A DNA stretch of 64,000 nt, from contig NZ_JAIWOU010000001.1 of the NCBI RefSeq assembly GCF_021295395.1, positions 2,796,001 to 2,860,000 of the forward strand, read 5' to 3'. Within the stretch, counting starts at the first letter, position 1. The number at the start of each line of letters is the position of its first letter. This document shows, one piece after another, positions 36,018 to 45,777 of the stretch. The notes beneath the pieces are model-generated. The model ran no database searches. It was not told the DNA's origin and saw only the letters and a program-made list of their open reading frames with translations. Both the position numbers and the translations under genes were made by a program. The DNA comes from Komagataeibacter sp. FNDCR2. GTDB taxonomy: Bacteria; Pseudomonadota; Alphaproteobacteria; Acetobacterales; Acetobacteraceae.

Positions 36018-36248
36018 TCAGCCCTTCTTGCGCTGCCCCAGCGCGCCGAACTTCTTGTTGAACTTCGCGACCTGGCCCCCGGTGTCCATCATGCGCTGCA
36101 CGCCGGTCCATGCCGGATGGGACTTCGGATCGATGTCCAGGCGCAGCGTGTCGCCGGGCTTACCGTAGCACGAGCGGGTGGTGTACTCGGTGCCATCGGT
36201 CATGATGATGTTGATGTCGTGGTAGTCGGGGTGGATGCCGGATTTCAT
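36018..36248 (-). CDS. rpmE: 50S ribosomal protein L31
   Basis: A 76-residue L31 of the alphaproteobacterial type, [19 protein letters not shown] onwards, with [22 protein letters not shown] and a basic C terminus ending in [12 protein letters not shown]. The zinc-binding CxxC pairs of type-A L31 are missing, so this is the zinc-independent form; one Cys remains. The start at 36248 is fixed by family alignment. It is a single-gene unit with its own likely promoter. Confidence 0.93.
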   Translation of the reverse strand: MKSGIHPDYHDINIIMTDGTEYTTRSCYGKPGDTLRLDIDPKSHPAWTGVQRMMDTGGQVAKFNKKFGALGQRKKG

Positions 36249-36306
36249 TTCAACTAACTTTCGCGCTGGGCCCACCGATGCCGACCGGGGGCGTTCGTTT
36301 GGCTGG

Positions 36307-36336
36307 CCTATAGACGACAAGCGCCGGCAAGATCAA
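36307..36336 (-). promoter_or_regulatory. Candidate rpmE promoter
   Basis: On the minus strand TTGATC and TATAGG are separated by 18 bases, about 60 bases before the rpmE start, in a gene-free stretch. Both hexamers keep four of six consensus bases. Confidence 0.42.
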
Positions 36337-36500
36337 CACCCGATGAAAAAAAAGCCGGTTTCCCGGGTTCCGTTCCCAAGTGTTACCGCGTTGCATCATG
36401 GTAGGGGAATGGAAAGAAGGATGGGCGATATTCAGTCGTCATGATGTCGTGACATGCTAGACCGGAATGGTCATCTATTCGAAGCAAAGGATTGGTAATA

Positions 36501-37013
36501 ATGGCGAAGTTGCCGGATCACGTGCCTGAACTGCACGTCAGGGAAATTCATGTGCCGGGGTGGCTGGGTGAATTCCGCTCGTTTCTCATGCGCGGCAATG
36601 TGGTTGATCTGGCGGTCGGTGTCATTGTCGGTGCGGCGTTTACCGCAATCGTGAACAGCCTGGTGAAGGACGTGTTCACGCCGGTGCTGGGACTGCTGAT
36701 TGGCGGTATCGACTTTACCAACCTGTTCATCACCCTGCGTGGCCCCCATCTCGCCACCCTGGCCGATGCCCAGAAGGCGGGCGCGGTCACGATCAATATC
36801 GGGCTGTTTCTCAATGCGGTGATCCAGTTCGTGATCATCGGTTTCGTGATTTTCTGGGTCGTGAAGGCCATCAACCGCCTTACGGTGAAAAAGGAGGCCG
36901 AAAAGCCCGCAACTCCGCCCGCGCCGCCGCGTAGTGAGGTTCTGCTTCAGGATATTCTCGATGTGCTGAAGGCCGATGCGGCGCAGAAGCCGGAGAGTGC
37001 GGCAAAAGTCTGA
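36501..37013 (+). CDS. mscL: Large-conductance mechanosensitive channel
   Basis: It opens under membrane tension to release solutes during hypo-osmotic shock. The 170-residue inner-membrane protein has the MscL core: FLMRGNVVDLAVGVIVGAAFTAIVNSLVKD (TM1, the pore helix), a periplasmic loop, and TM2 INIGLFLNAVIQFVIIGFVIFWVVKAIN. It ends with a cytoplasmic Pro-rich linker and the C-terminal helix bundle. The ATG at 36501 follows AAAGGA. The N-terminal stretch is about 15 residues longer than in E. coli. A terminator begins 25 bases after the stop. Confidence 0.94.
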   Translation: MAKLPDHVPELHVREIHVPGWLGEFRSFLMRGNVVDLAVGVIVGAAFTAIVNSLVKDVFTPVLGLLIGGIDFTNLFITLRGPHLATLADAQKAGAVTINIGLFLNAVIQFVIIGFVIFWVVKAINRLTVKKEAEKPATPPAPPRSEVLLQDILDVLKADAAQKPESAAKV

Positions 37014-37038
37014 TTTTTTGCCACCCCAGCTTCTGGAC

Positions 37039-37069
37039 GGGCGCCCGCATGCCGGGCGCCCATTTTTTT
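37039..37069 (+). terminator. Terminator of mscL
   Basis: GGGCGCCCG and CGGGCGCCC form a nine-base perfect stem with a five-base loop, followed by ATTTTTTT. Confidence 0.9.
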
Positions 37070-37244
37070 GCCGTATATGCGTGCCCTTGTGCCATGGGCG
37101 ATGACTGCCCACTATCCTGCGGTAAAATACTGTTTCAAAAACGCCGTTCGGGCGGTCCGGCCCACGCCTTCATCCACGCCGATGTTCGAAAATATCGGCA
37201 GCAAGACCTCCTGAACCCGTCTCTACGCCCAGGGTAGCCACCAG

Positions 37245-37703
37245 ATGACCGATTTTGCACGATATGTTTCCCGCAGCCTTCTGGTGCTGGTCGTCACCGG
37301 CCTGCTTGCCGCCTGCCATGGCGAGACGACGCGGCAGACCATATCCGGCCTGCCCCCCGCCGCGCAGGACTACCTGCTGATTTCTTCCTATTTCATGGCG
37401 GAAGGGGGGCTGGTCAGCCGCCTGCAGGATGGCGGGCTGTCGGGTCAGCAGGTCTATGACATGGCGCTCTCGCTCAAATACGGCAAGCGCATGCTCATGG
37501 CGGCGCTGGTCAAGCCGTCGCACAGGGCGCGTCATAATGTGGAGCTGGCGGTGGCGCTGATGGTGGCCTGCACCGACCAGCCCGATCCGACCATGCTGGG
37601 CGGCCGGGTGCTCCAGCGCTGTATCCCCGAGGGGCCGGTCGCCCCCACGGCCAATGCGCAGGGCCCGGGGCAGGAAGCGGCCACCCCGACGGCGGGAAAG
37701 TAA
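37245..37703 (+). CDS. Hypothetical lipoprotein
   Basis: A 152-residue protein with a lipoprotein signal: basic start, hydrophobic RSLLVLVVTGLLAAC and a lipobox ending at Cys24. The mature part begins with a charged segment, then mixed helices, two further Cys residues (in VACTDQPD and QRCIPEG) that could form a disulfide, and a low-complexity Pro/Ala/Gly tail. Asp is absent at +2 after the lipid Cys (His-Gly), consistent with outer-membrane sorting. I do not recognise the family. It is convergent with secF and alone on its strand. Confidence 0.65.
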   Translation: MTDFARYVSRSLLVLVVTGLLAACHGETTRQTISGLPPAAQDYLLISSYFMAEGGLVSRLQDGGLSGQQVYDMALSLKYGKRMLMAALVKPSHRARHNVELAVALMVACTDQPDPTMLGGRVLQRCIPEGPVAPTANAQGPGQEAATPTAGK

Positions 37704-37769
37704 CCGCAGGGCGCGCGCACGGGGAGAAGGCGGGTGGCCCACTGACGTAACGCGCCCGGTTGCGTGACC

Positions 37770-38723
37770 TTACCTGCGCACAGGCGGGCGGGCATCCCGG
37801 CGCAGGCGTTTTTCCCCCATCAGCAGCAGTAGTGGTGCGGCGATGAAAATGGAGGAAGACGTCCCCACCACAATCCCGAACAGCATGACCCACGCAAAGC
37901 CGGACAGGCTGGCCCCGCCGAAAAGCGCCAGCGGCAGCGCGGCCAGGAATACCGTGGTGGATGTGCCCAGCGTGCGGCTGAGGGTTTCGTTGATGGACAG
38001 GTCGATCAGTTCCGCCAGCGGCATCGTGCGGTATTTGCGCAGGTTTTCCCGCACGCGGTCATACACCACCACCTTATCATTGGTGGAATAGCCCAGAATG
38101 GTCAGGATGGCGGCCACCATCACCAGATCGAATTCGAAATGCGTGATGACCAGAAAGCCGATGGCCTTGGTCAGGTCCAGCACCAGCGTCACCACGGCGC
38201 TGACCGCGAACTCCCATTCAAAGCGGAACCAGATATAGGCCAGGATCATGAACAGGCTGATGCCCAGCGCGAGCATGCCGTTGCGGAACAGCTCCTTCGA
38301 GACCGAGGCCCCCACCGCATCCGCGCGCAGCACCTGCGCGCCGGGCAGCGTGGCGATGGCGTGGCGAACGGAGTCGACCAGCGCCTGCGTGCGGGCCTCA
38401 TGGTCGGGTTCGCTGGCGGGGGGGGTGTCGAGGCGGATCAGCACGTCATCCGGCCCGCCAAAGGACTGCACGCCCGCGGCGCTGACATGCTGTGTGGCAA
38501 GGGCCGCGCGAAGGGCATTGAAATCCGCTGGTCCCTGCGTGCGGGCTTCCACCACGATGCCACCGCGAAAGTCCAGCCCCAGTGTCAGGCCGGGATGGAA
38601 GAACATGATGAGCGAGGCGACGGACAGCACGGCGGAGGTGGCCAGACCGATGAAGCGCCCGCGCATGAAGTTGATTTTCGTGCCGCGCGGCACGAACCGG
38701 AGAAGGGGACGGTCAAACATCAT
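37770..38723 (-). CDS. secF: Protein translocase subunit SecF
   Basis: With SecD it forms the membrane complex that uses proton motive force to complete Sec-dependent export. The 317-residue protein has six predicted membrane segments, the D1-type motif LGLDFRGGIVVEA after TM1, and the C-terminal conserved GYSTNDKVVVYDRVRENLRKYR and INETLSRTLGTS. The ATG at 38723 lies ten bases after the secD stop; a second ATG is the next codon. It is co-transcribed with secD. Confidence 0.94.
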   Translation of the reverse strand: MMFDRPLLRFVPRGTKINFMRGRFIGLATSAVLSVASLIMFFHPGLTLGLDFRGGIVVEARTQGPADFNALRAALATQHVSAAGVQSFGGPDDVLIRLDTPPASEPDHEARTQALVDSVRHAIATLPGAQVLRADAVGASVSKELFRNGMLALGISLFMILAYIWFRFEWEFAVSAVVTLVLDLTKAIGFLVITHFEFDLVMVAAILTILGYSTNDKVVVYDRVRENLRKYRTMPLAELIDLSINETLSRTLGTSTTVFLAALPLALFGGASLSGFAWVMLFGIVVGTSSSIFIAAPLLLLMGEKRLRRDARPPVRR

Positions 38724-38733
38724 TCGGCGCGCC

Positions 38734-40284
38734 TCAGACCGGCAGGGTGCTGGGGCGGACGCGGGCATACCAGCGCACCATCAGCATCCGTGAAAGGAGA
38801 AGGGTGGTGAAAAGGGTCGTCACGATCCCGATCGTGATGGTCAGCGCGAAGCCGCGCACTGGCCCGGTCCCGAAAATGAACAGCATTACATGCGCCAGAA
38901 GGGCGGTGGCGTTACTGTCCACGATGGTGGAGGTCGCGCGCTCGAAACCGGTCTGCATGGCCTGCAGCGGTGTGCGGCCACGGGCCACTTCCTCGCGGAT
39001 GCGTTCGTTGATCAGGATGTTCGCATCCACCGCCATGCCCAGTGTCAGCAGCATGCCCGCCATGCCCGGCAGGGTCAGCGTGGCCTCGAACAGGGACAGG
39101 ATGGCGGTCATCAGCACCAGGTTGGCCAGCAGGGCGATATTCGCGTACCAGCCGAAGCGGCCGTAGAACAGCGCCATGAAGGCGATGACCAGTATGAAAC
39201 CGGCCGCGAGGCTGTAGCCGCCCGCCCGGATCGAATCCGCGCCCAGTGACGGACCGATGGAGCGCTGCTCGATCACGTTCAGCGGTGCGGGAAGTGCCCC
39301 CGCGCGCAGCAGAAGCGCCATGTCCGTGGCCTGCTGGGCGCTGAAGCCGCCGGTAATCTGGCCGCTGCCGCCGGTGATGGCGGTGCGGATGACGGGGGCC
39401 TCGATCACCTTGTTATCCAGCACGATGGCGAAGCGCTTGCCCACATTGGCCCGGGTGACGGCGCCGAATTCCTGCGCGCCGGTCGAATCGAAGGTGAAGT
39501 TCACCGCCCATTCCCCGCTCTGCTGGTCGATCGAGGCGCTGGCATTGGTCAGGTCCGCCCCATCCACATCCACATGCGAATAGACCGGAAGCGGGGGCTG
39601 CCCGTCGGTCATGGGCAGCATGTCCACACCGGGTGGCGGAACCGCCGAGCCGATGGCGGAATCCGCCACCAGGTGGAATGTCATCTTGGCGGTGGTGCCC
39701 AGCAGGTTCTTCACCCGCTCGGGGTCGCTGATGCCGGGCAGTTCCACAATGATGCGGTCCTCACCCTGGCGGGTGATTTCCGGGTCGATCGCGCCGGTCG
39801 CGTCAATGCGGCGGCGCACGATCTCGATGGACTGGGTCACGGCGTCATAGGCGCGCTGGCGGGCCGCGTCGGCTGACAGGGCCAGGGTGATCCGGCCACC
39901 GTCATCCTGCGTGACCGTGAATTCATCCGGCACGTTCATGGGCATGGCGCGCAGGGCCTTGAGGTCCGGCTGGCCTTCCTCCGGCGTGCGGGGCGTGAAG
40001 GTGACGCCATGGGCGGTGGTGGTGAGGTTGCGATAGCCCAGCCCGGCGCGCAGCAGGGTCTGGCGCGTTTCGTCCTGCAACCCGCGCAGCCTGTCGGCGG
40101 CGACGCTGTTCATGTCCACCTGCAGCAGCAGGTAGGAGCCGCCCCGCAGGTCAAGGCCCAGATGGATCTGGCGCCATGGCAGGGACGGTGTGGGCTGGCG
40201 CATCACATTGGGCAGGCACAGCGCCAGCCCGATCAGACATACGCCAATGACCGAAGCCATTCTGAGCCGACTGTAATACATCAT
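38734..40284 (-). CDS. secD: Protein translocase subunit SecD
   Basis: The 516-residue partner of SecF opens with TM1 and HLGLDLRGGSYLLLQVD. It has the periplasmic P1 domain (VRRRIDATGAIDPEITRQGEDRIIVELPG) and a C-terminal bundle with GMAVDANILINERIREEV, the conserved proton-path Asp region. No yajC precedes it; the adjacent upstream gene is divergent and unrelated, so yajC must lie elsewhere. Confidence 0.94.
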   Translation of the reverse strand: MMYYSRLRMASVIGVCLIGLALCLPNVMRQPTPSLPWRQIHLGLDLRGGSYLLLQVDMNSVAADRLRGLQDETRQTLLRAGLGYRNLTTTAHGVTFTPRTPEEGQPDLKALRAMPMNVPDEFTVTQDDGGRITLALSADAARQRAYDAVTQSIEIVRRRIDATGAIDPEITRQGEDRIIVELPGISDPERVKNLLGTTAKMTFHLVADSAIGSAVPPPGVDMLPMTDGQPPLPVYSHVDVDGADLTNASASIDQQSGEWAVNFTFDSTGAQEFGAVTRANVGKRFAIVLDNKVIEAPVIRTAITGGSGQITGGFSAQQATDMALLLRAGALPAPLNVIEQRSIGPSLGADSIRAGGYSLAAGFILVIAFMALFYGRFGWYANIALLANLVLMTAILSLFEATLTLPGMAGMLLTLGMAVDANILINERIREEVARGRTPLQAMQTGFERATSTIVDSNATALLAHVMLFIFGTGPVRGFALTITIGIVTTLFTTLLLSRMLMVRWYARVRPSTLPV

Positions 40285-40537
40285 GACTTGATGGAGAGCT
40301 CCCTGCGCCCGGCGGAAGCGGTTTCCTTTTCCGGCATGGTCGGTGTGTCCCGTGTGTGGAATTCAGTGCGGGAACATGCCGGTCCACGCCCGATGATGCA
40401 ACCGCTGATGCACCGCCCCCCGGGCCGCCGTTGCCGTTTTGTCGCATTCAGGGCACCTGCGCGCCCGCCGGGGGTGGGCGATCGGGGTGGTGGCTGCTAA
40501 GCGGGCAGGCAGGGATATAACAGGCGGGAGACAGGGC

Positions 40538-41554
40538 ATGGCACGGGCCGGGGCAATGGTGGCGGGGCGGCAGTTACGCATCGGTATCGTGGGGGCGGGG
40601 CATTTCGGCCGTTTCCACGCGCTCAAGGTCATGCACTCCGCGCGTGAACTCCTGTCGGGCATCCATGACCCGGACGGGCGGCGCGCGGCACAGGTCGCGG
40701 CCGAGGCCGGGGGCGCGCCGGTCCTGTCCTATCCCGAGCTGCTGGCCTGTTCGGATGCGATTATCGTCGCGGCCCCGGCGGACCACCACTTCGACCTCGC
40801 GCATCAGGCGCTGGCGGCCGGGCGGCATGTACTGGTTGAAAAACCCATGGCGGCCACGCTGGAACAGGCCGATGAACTGGCGCGGCTGGCCAGCCGGAAC
40901 GCGGTGGTGCTTCAGGTCGGGCACCTGCTGCGCTATTCAGCCGAGCACCGGGCCATTACCGAGCGCATTTCCCGCCCGCTCTATATCGAGGCCACGCGCA
41001 TCGCGCCCTACAAGCCGCGCGGCACGGATGTATCGGTCATCCTTGACCTCATGATCCATGATCTCGACCTTGTGCTGGCCATCGTGGACAGCCCGATCGA
41101 AAGCGTCGATGCGCTGGGGGCGGCGGTCAGTTCCCCGTTCGAGGACATCGCCAACGCCCGCGTACGGTTCGAAAACGGGTGTGTGGCCACCATCGCCGCA
41201 AGCCGCATCTCGCTCAAGACCGAGCGGCGGATGCGCGTATTCTCGCAGGAAGGCTACCTTTCGGCCGATTTCGTGAAGCGTGAACTCACCATGATCGGCC
41301 GGGAGCGCGGGTTGCCCCTGCCCGGCACGGGGGGATTCCGCCGCGAATCCGTAACATGGCGCGATCACGACACGCTGGCCGCCGAACACGCGGCCTTTGC
41401 CGCTTCCTGCCTTGATGGCGCGCCGGTGCTGGTCAATGCGATGGCGGGCCGCCGCGCCCTGGCGGCGGCGCTGGCGGTAACGCAGGGAATCGCCGCCACC
41501 CGCGCGCGGATGGAAGCCTCCGGCCTGATCCTTCCCCGGCTTCAGGGGGACTGA
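40538..41554 (+). CDS. Gfo/Idh/MocA-family oxidoreductase
   Basis: A 338-residue NAD(P)-dependent sugar or inositol dehydrogenase-like protein. The N-terminal Rossmann motif is IGIVGAGHFGRFHALKV, and the family's EKPMA loop (VLVEKPMAATLEQADEL) is present. The C-terminal alpha/beta domain holds VILDLMIHDLDLVLAI, whose H-D pair is typical of the active site. The substrate cannot be read off. The ATG at 40538 follows GGCGGGAG; an ATG six codons later is possible. The 3' end overlaps uup by 13 bases in convergent orientation. Confidence 0.8.
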   Translation: MARAGAMVAGRQLRIGIVGAGHFGRFHALKVMHSARELLSGIHDPDGRRAAQVAAEAGGAPVLSYPELLACSDAIIVAAPADHHFDLAHQALAAGRHVLVEKPMAATLEQADELARLASRNAVVLQVGHLLRYSAEHRAITERISRPLYIEATRIAPYKPRGTDVSVILDLMIHDLDLVLAIVDSPIESVDALGAAVSSPFEDIANARVRFENGCVATIAASRISLKTERRMRVFSQEGYLSADFVKRELTMIGRERGLPLPGTGGFRRESVTWRDHDTLAAEHAAFAASCLDGAPVLVNAMAGRRALAAALAVTQGIAATRARMEASGLILPRLQGD

Positions 41555-43368
41555 AGCGTTTCGCGCAGCATTTCCAGCTCCAGCCACCGTTCCTCGGCCG
41601 CGGTGAGATCCGCCTGCGCTTTTTCCAGCGCGGTGGTGGCGGCGGTGAAGGCGGCGGCGTCGCGCGCATAAAGGTTCGGGTCGGCCAGCACGGCGCGCAG
41701 GCGCTCGATTTCCCCCTCCAGCGCCTCGATCTGTCCCGGCAGGCGTTCCAGCGCCAGCTTGTCCTTGTAGGACAGTTTGCGCGCGGGCTGGCGGGGGGAG
41801 GGCGTGGGCGTGACATCCGTAGCCGCGGGCGGCGTGGTGTCGCGGTCCTGGCGCGGGCGGGCGGCCAGTGTCTCGTCACGCCGCTGGGCCAGCATGTCGC
41901 TGTACCCGCCCGCGTATTCCACCCAGCGCCCCGCGCCTTCGGCCATCAGGATGGAGGAGGCCACGCGGTCCAGGAAGTCACGGTCATGGCTGACCAGCAG
42001 CACGGTGCCGGAGTAGGCGGCCAGCATGTCCTGCAGCAGGTCGAGCGTTTCAAGGTCAAGGTCGTTCGTCGGTTCGTCCAGCACCAGCAGGTTGGATGGC
42101 CGCGCCAGCGCGCAGGCCAGCATGAGCCGCCCGCGTTCACCCCCCGACAGCACGCCCACGGGTGTGCGCGCCTGTTCGGGGCGGAACAGGAAGTCCTTCA
42201 TGTAGCCGATGACGTGGCGTTTTTCGTTACCCACCTGCACCATGTCGCCGCCGCCGCCCGTCAGCGTATCGGCCAGCGTGGCGTTGGGGTCGAGTGAGCG
42301 GCGCTGCTGGTCCAGCGTCACCACGGACAGCGCGCTGCCAATGGAGATGCTGCCTGAATCGGGCTGGTCCAGCCCGGTCAGCAGGCGCAGCAGCGTACTT
42401 TTTCCCGCGCCATTGGCCCCTACGATACCAAGCCGGTCGCCGCGCAGCACCCGCAGGTCGAGATTGCGCACCACCGGGTGCGCGGGGTCATAGGCGCGGG
42501 AAATATCCTCGGCCACCGCCACCAGCTTGCCCGACAGGTCGCTCTCGCGCGCTTCCATCTTCAGGCCGGATTGCGGGCGGATGGCGTTGCGGCGGTTCTG
42601 GCGCAGGGTGGCCAGTTCGGCCACGCGGCGGACGTTGCGCTTGCGGCGCGCGGTCACGCCGTAGCGCATCCAGTCTTCCTCCCGCGCGATCTGGCGGTCG
42701 AGCTTGTGGCTGTCACGCTCTTCTTGTTCCAGCACTTCCTCGCGCCATGTCTCGAAGCGGGCGAATCCCTGATCCAGCCGCCGGGTCACGCCCCGGTCCA
42801 GCCACACGACCGAACGCGACAGCGTTTCCAGAAGCCGCCGGTCATGGCTTATGATCACCATGGCCGAAGAGAGCGAAAGCAGTTCGCGCTCCAGCCATTC
42901 AATGGTGGGCATGTCCAGATGGTTGGTCGGCTCATCAAGCAAGAGCAGGTCCGGCTCGGGCGCCAGCGCGCGGGCCAGCGCGCAGCGCCGGGCCTCGCCG
43001 CCCGACAGGGTGGCGGGATCTTCCGTGCCGTTCAGCCCCAGTTCGGACAACAGGGCGGCTGCGCGATAGTCCGGGTCGCCCGGCCCCATGCCGGCGCGCA
43101 CGTAATCCAGCGTGGTGGTGAAGCCGGACAGGTCAGGCTCCTGCGGCAGGTAGCGCATGGTGGTGCCGGGCTGCACGAAGCGGGTGCCGTCATCGGCCTG
43201 TATCTCACCCGCCGCGATGCGCAGCAGGGTGGATTTGCCACAGCCATTGCGCCCGACAAGGCAGATGCGCTCGCCCGGGGCGACACCGAAACCCGTGCCG
43301 TTGAGCAGCGGCGCGCCGCCAAGGGTCAGGGTAATATCCTGAAGGAGAAGAAGGGGAGGAGAAGCCAT
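41542..43368 (-). CDS. uup: ABC-F ATPase Uup
   Basis: A soluble ABC protein with two nucleotide-binding domains and no membrane part, 608 residues. The first domain has GRNGCGKST (39-47), LSGGEARRCALARAL and LLDEPTNHLD. The second has GANGAGKST, LSGGERGRLMLACAL and VLDEPTNDLDLETLD. A C-terminal coiled coil (LSYKDKLALERLPGQIEALEGEIERL) is the Uup-type tail. ABC-F proteins act on the ribosome; Uup is also linked to transposon excision and replication intermediates. It lies 50 bases after... the otsA neighbour is downstream of no shared unit, so it is likely a single gene. Confidence 0.88.
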   Translation of the reverse strand: MASPPLLLLQDITLTLGGAPLLNGTGFGVAPGERICLVGRNGCGKSTLLRIAAGEIQADDGTRFVQPGTTMRYLPQEPDLSGFTTTLDYVRAGMGPGDPDYRAAALLSELGLNGTEDPATLSGGEARRCALARALAPEPDLLLLDEPTNHLDMPTIEWLERELLSLSSAMVIISHDRRLLETLSRSVVWLDRGVTRRLDQGFARFETWREEVLEQEERDSHKLDRQIAREEDWMRYGVTARRKRNVRRVAELATLRQNRRNAIRPQSGLKMEARESDLSGKLVAVAEDISRAYDPAHPVVRNLDLRVLRGDRLGIVGANGAGKSTLLRLLTGLDQPDSGSISIGSALSVVTLDQQRRSLDPNATLADTLTGGGGDMVQVGNEKRHVIGYMKDFLFRPEQARTPVGVLSGGERGRLMLACALARPSNLLVLDEPTNDLDLETLDLLQDMLAAYSGTVLLVSHDRDFLDRVASSILMAEGAGRWVEYAGGYSDMLAQRRDETLAARPRQDRDTTPPAATDVTPTPSPRQPARKLSYKDKLALERLPGQIEALEGEIERLRAVLADPNLYARDAAAFTAATTALEKAQADLTAAEERWLELEMLRETLQSP

Positions 43369-43418
43369 TGCCGCTTATGTCTCCACTACCACGCCATGCG
43401 CAAGGCCGGTGTGAGGGG

Positions 43419-44798
43419 TCAGCTATCCGCCGCCGCCTGAAGGAGGTTCAGGAAGGACAGGCCCCAGCCCAGCGCCGTGCGGTTGGCGATGGCGTTCCAG
43501 CAGGCCTGCCAGCGTTCGCGCCGTTCCGTAAGTGACATGGCCAGCGCGCGTTCCAGCGCATCGGCCATGTCGTCATGGTCCAGCGGATTGACCAGCAGGG
43601 CGGCGTCAAGCTGTTTCGCCGCCCCGGCCAGGCGTGACAGGACCAGCACGCCGGGGTTTTGCGGATCCTGTGCCGCGATGAATTCCTTGGCGACCAGATT
43701 CATGCCATCGCGCAGGGGCGTGATGTAGCCGATATCCGCCAGCCGCATGTAACCGGCCACGGTAGGGCGCGGGCTGCCACGGGTAAGAAAGCGCAGCGGT
43801 GTCCAGTCCGCCTGCCCGCAATGGGCGTTGAGCTTGCCGATCTGGTGTTCCAGCCGGTTGCGCAGCGCCTGGTAGCTGGCCACGTCCGTCCGGCTTTCCG
43901 CCGCGATCTGGAGGAACGTGACCTGGCGCTGGCGCGCGGGGTAGGCTTCCAGCAGGCGTTCGTACCCGGCCAGCCGGTGGTCCAGCCCCTTTGTCGGGTC
44001 CATGCGGTCCACGCCGAATATCAGCCTCCGCCCCGCGAGCGAGCCCGCGAGCCTGTGCAGGTCCTCCGTCTCCATGGCGGCGGCGGCCGTACCGGCGAAG
44101 GTCCGGGGGTCGATCTCGACGGGGAAGGTGCCGACCCGGACCCTGTGGCCTTCAAACAGCAGGGTTTCCTCATCCACCGTGACCGCGCCTGCCGTGCGGC
44201 TGGCGGCGAATATGAAATTGGCGGTGTCATCGGCGGTCTGGAAACCCAGCAGGTCCGCCTTCAGCAGGTCGCGCAGGAAGGTGCCGCCGTCGGGCGCGGT
44301 GGCCAGCATGTCGGGCGCGGGAAAGGGGGTGTGCAGGAAAAAGCCGATGGGCTGGCGCACGCCGTGGCGGCGCAGCAGGGCGGCCAGCGGCAGGAGGTGG
44401 TAGTCATGAATCCAGATGATGTCGTCCGTGCGCAGCAGCGGCAGCAGGTTTTCGCAGAACCGTTCGTTGACCGACCAGTAGGAAGCCAGCTCGCGCCGTT
44501 CGAAATGTATGCATTCAGGCAGGGAATGCATGAGCGGCCATAAGGTGGAATTGGAAAAGCCGGTGTAATAATTACGGTGTTCGGCGGGTGTCAGGCCGAT
44601 GGTGGCGTATTCCACGCCATCGGCCTTCTGGATTTCGGGGGGAAGGTGGGCCGCATCGGGGTGGCAGACCCCGTTCCAGCCGAACCACATGCCGCCCTGC
44701 CGGGCCAGCAGGTCCTTCAGCACCACCGCGAGCCCGCCGGGGCGCAGGCCCTCCGTGGGAACGGGAACGCGATTGGAGACGATGACCAGCCGTTTCAT
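43419..44798 (-). CDS. otsA: Alpha,alpha-trehalose-phosphate synthase (UDP-forming)
   Basis: It joins UDP-glucose and glucose-6-phosphate to trehalose-6-phosphate, making an osmoprotectant. The 459-residue GT20 enzyme has SNRVPVP, a Gly-rich donor loop ([13 protein letters not shown]), [49 protein letters not shown] and [14 protein letters not shown]. The ATG at 44798 follows GAGAGG. No otsB is adjacent. It lies 124 bases downstream of phyR on the same strand; trehalose genes are frequent targets of the general stress response in this class. Confidence 0.93.
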   Translation of the reverse strand: MKRLVIVSNRVPVPTEGLRPGGLAVVLKDLLARQGGMWFGWNGVCHPDAAHLPPEIQKADGVEYATIGLTPAEHRNYYTGFSNSTLWPLMHSLPECIHFERRELASYWSVNERFCENLLPLLRTDDIIWIHDYHLLPLAALLRRHGVRQPIGFFLHTPFPAPDMLATAPDGGTFLRDLLKADLLGFQTADDTANFIFAASRTAGAVTVDEETLLFEGHRVRVGTFPVEIDPRTFAGTAAAAMETEDLHRLAGSLAGRRLIFGVDRMDPTKGLDHRLAGYERLLEAYPARQRQVTFLQIAAESRTDVASYQALRNRLEHQIGKLNAHCGQADWTPLRFLTRGSPRPTVAGYMRLADIGYITPLRDGMNLVAKEFIAAQDPQNPGVLVLSRLAGAAKQLDAALLVNPLDHDDMADALERALAMSLTERRERWQACWNAIANRTALGWGLSFLNLLQAAADS

Positions 44799-44922
44799 GT
44801 GCCCTCTCTGTAAGCTGTCATAGCGGATCAGCCCCGTCCGGGTACGCGGCCAGGAACCGTAACATATACGCAAGCAGGAATGGGGGGGAGGACACGGGCG
44901 CGGGTGCAGGCATGCAGGGGGG

Positions 44923-45663
44923 TCAGTTCAGCGGCACACCGCCTGAAACAGCCTGATAGGTGGAAACGGCCAGCGTAAGGGGTTCGAAAGGCTTGGTGAT
45001 GACGAAGGCGGGTTCGATCGTATCCCCCGTCAGCAGGCGTTCGGGGTAGGCGGTGACGAAAATGACCGGAATGTCCTGATGGCGCAGGATGCTGGAGACC
45101 GCGCTCATGCCATCGCCGCCATCGCCCAGGTTGATGTCGGCCAGGATCAGGCCGGGCCGGGTCTCGCGCGCCAGCCGGACGGCTTCCGCCTCGCTGCTGG
45201 CGACCCCGGCGATGGTATGGCCGCACTGGCGCACCAGTTCTTCTATGTCCATGGCGATGATGGGTTCGTCCTCGATGATCAGGACGCTCGTCTGCGCGCA
45301 TGAACGCAGGCGGGTATGGGCTTCTTCCAGCATGGCGGCCGCCTGCCCGGGGGCAAGCGAGAGCACGCGCGCGGCGTCGGTTATGCTCAGTTCCTCAAGG
45401 GCGGTGAGCAGGAGCAGCTTGCGCGCCTGTTGCGGCATGCCCTCCTTGGGTTCCGCCGTCTTGCACCCCTGCGCGTGATGCCGTGATATCCATTGGTACA
45501 GGCGCAGCCTGGGCGGCATGGATGGGTCATCCACCGCCATGAGTTCGCGCAGGCTTTCGGCCACCAGAAGGTCGCCACTCGACTGGCTGCCACACAGTGC
45601 GCGGGCATAACGCCGGGCATAGGGCAGGGCGCGAAGCAGGTCTTGACGCCGTGATAGCGACAT
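44923..45663 (-). CDS. phyR: General stress response regulator PhyR
   Basis: The 246-residue protein is a PhyR fusion: an N-terminal EcfG-like sigma domain (about 1-120) and a C-terminal receiver (about 125-240). The phospho-acceptor is Asp176 in LILADINLG, with acidic Glu131-Asp132, Thr204 and Lys224 completing the receiver site. When phosphorylated, PhyR exposes the sigma-like domain, which sequesters the anti-sigma factor NepR and frees EcfG. It is divergent from the first ecfG gene across 114 bases; the nepR and kinase genes follow further along. Confidence 0.93.
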   Translation of the reverse strand: MSLSRRQDLLRALPYARRYARALCGSQSSGDLLVAESLRELMAVDDPSMPPRLRLYQWISRHHAQGCKTAEPKEGMPQQARKLLLLTALEELSITDAARVLSLAPGQAAAMLEEAHTRLRSCAQTSVLIIEDEPIIAMDIEELVRQCGHTIAGVASSEAEAVRLARETRPGLILADINLGDGGDGMSAVSSILRHQDIPVIFVTAYPERLLTGDTIEPAFVITKPFEPLTLAVSTYQAVSGGVPLN

Positions 45664-45689
45664 GAGGCATTCATCTCCCCAGATAAATT

Positions 45690-45718
45690 GTTACACCCGG
45701 ATCATGACAGCGTTACAC
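45690..45718. repeat. Direct repeats in the phyR-ecfG intergenic region
   Basis: GTTACAC occurs at 45690-45696 and again at 45712-45718, a spacing of 22 bases (two helical turns), inside the divergent promoter region. A related GTTACA also follows the EcfG promoter at 46322. It may be a binding site; nothing identifies the protein. Confidence 0.3.
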
Positions 45719-45777
45719 TGTGCTGCAAGACTTGAAGAGTAAACAAACTGGAAGCCAGAATACCACCCGATCCGTCC

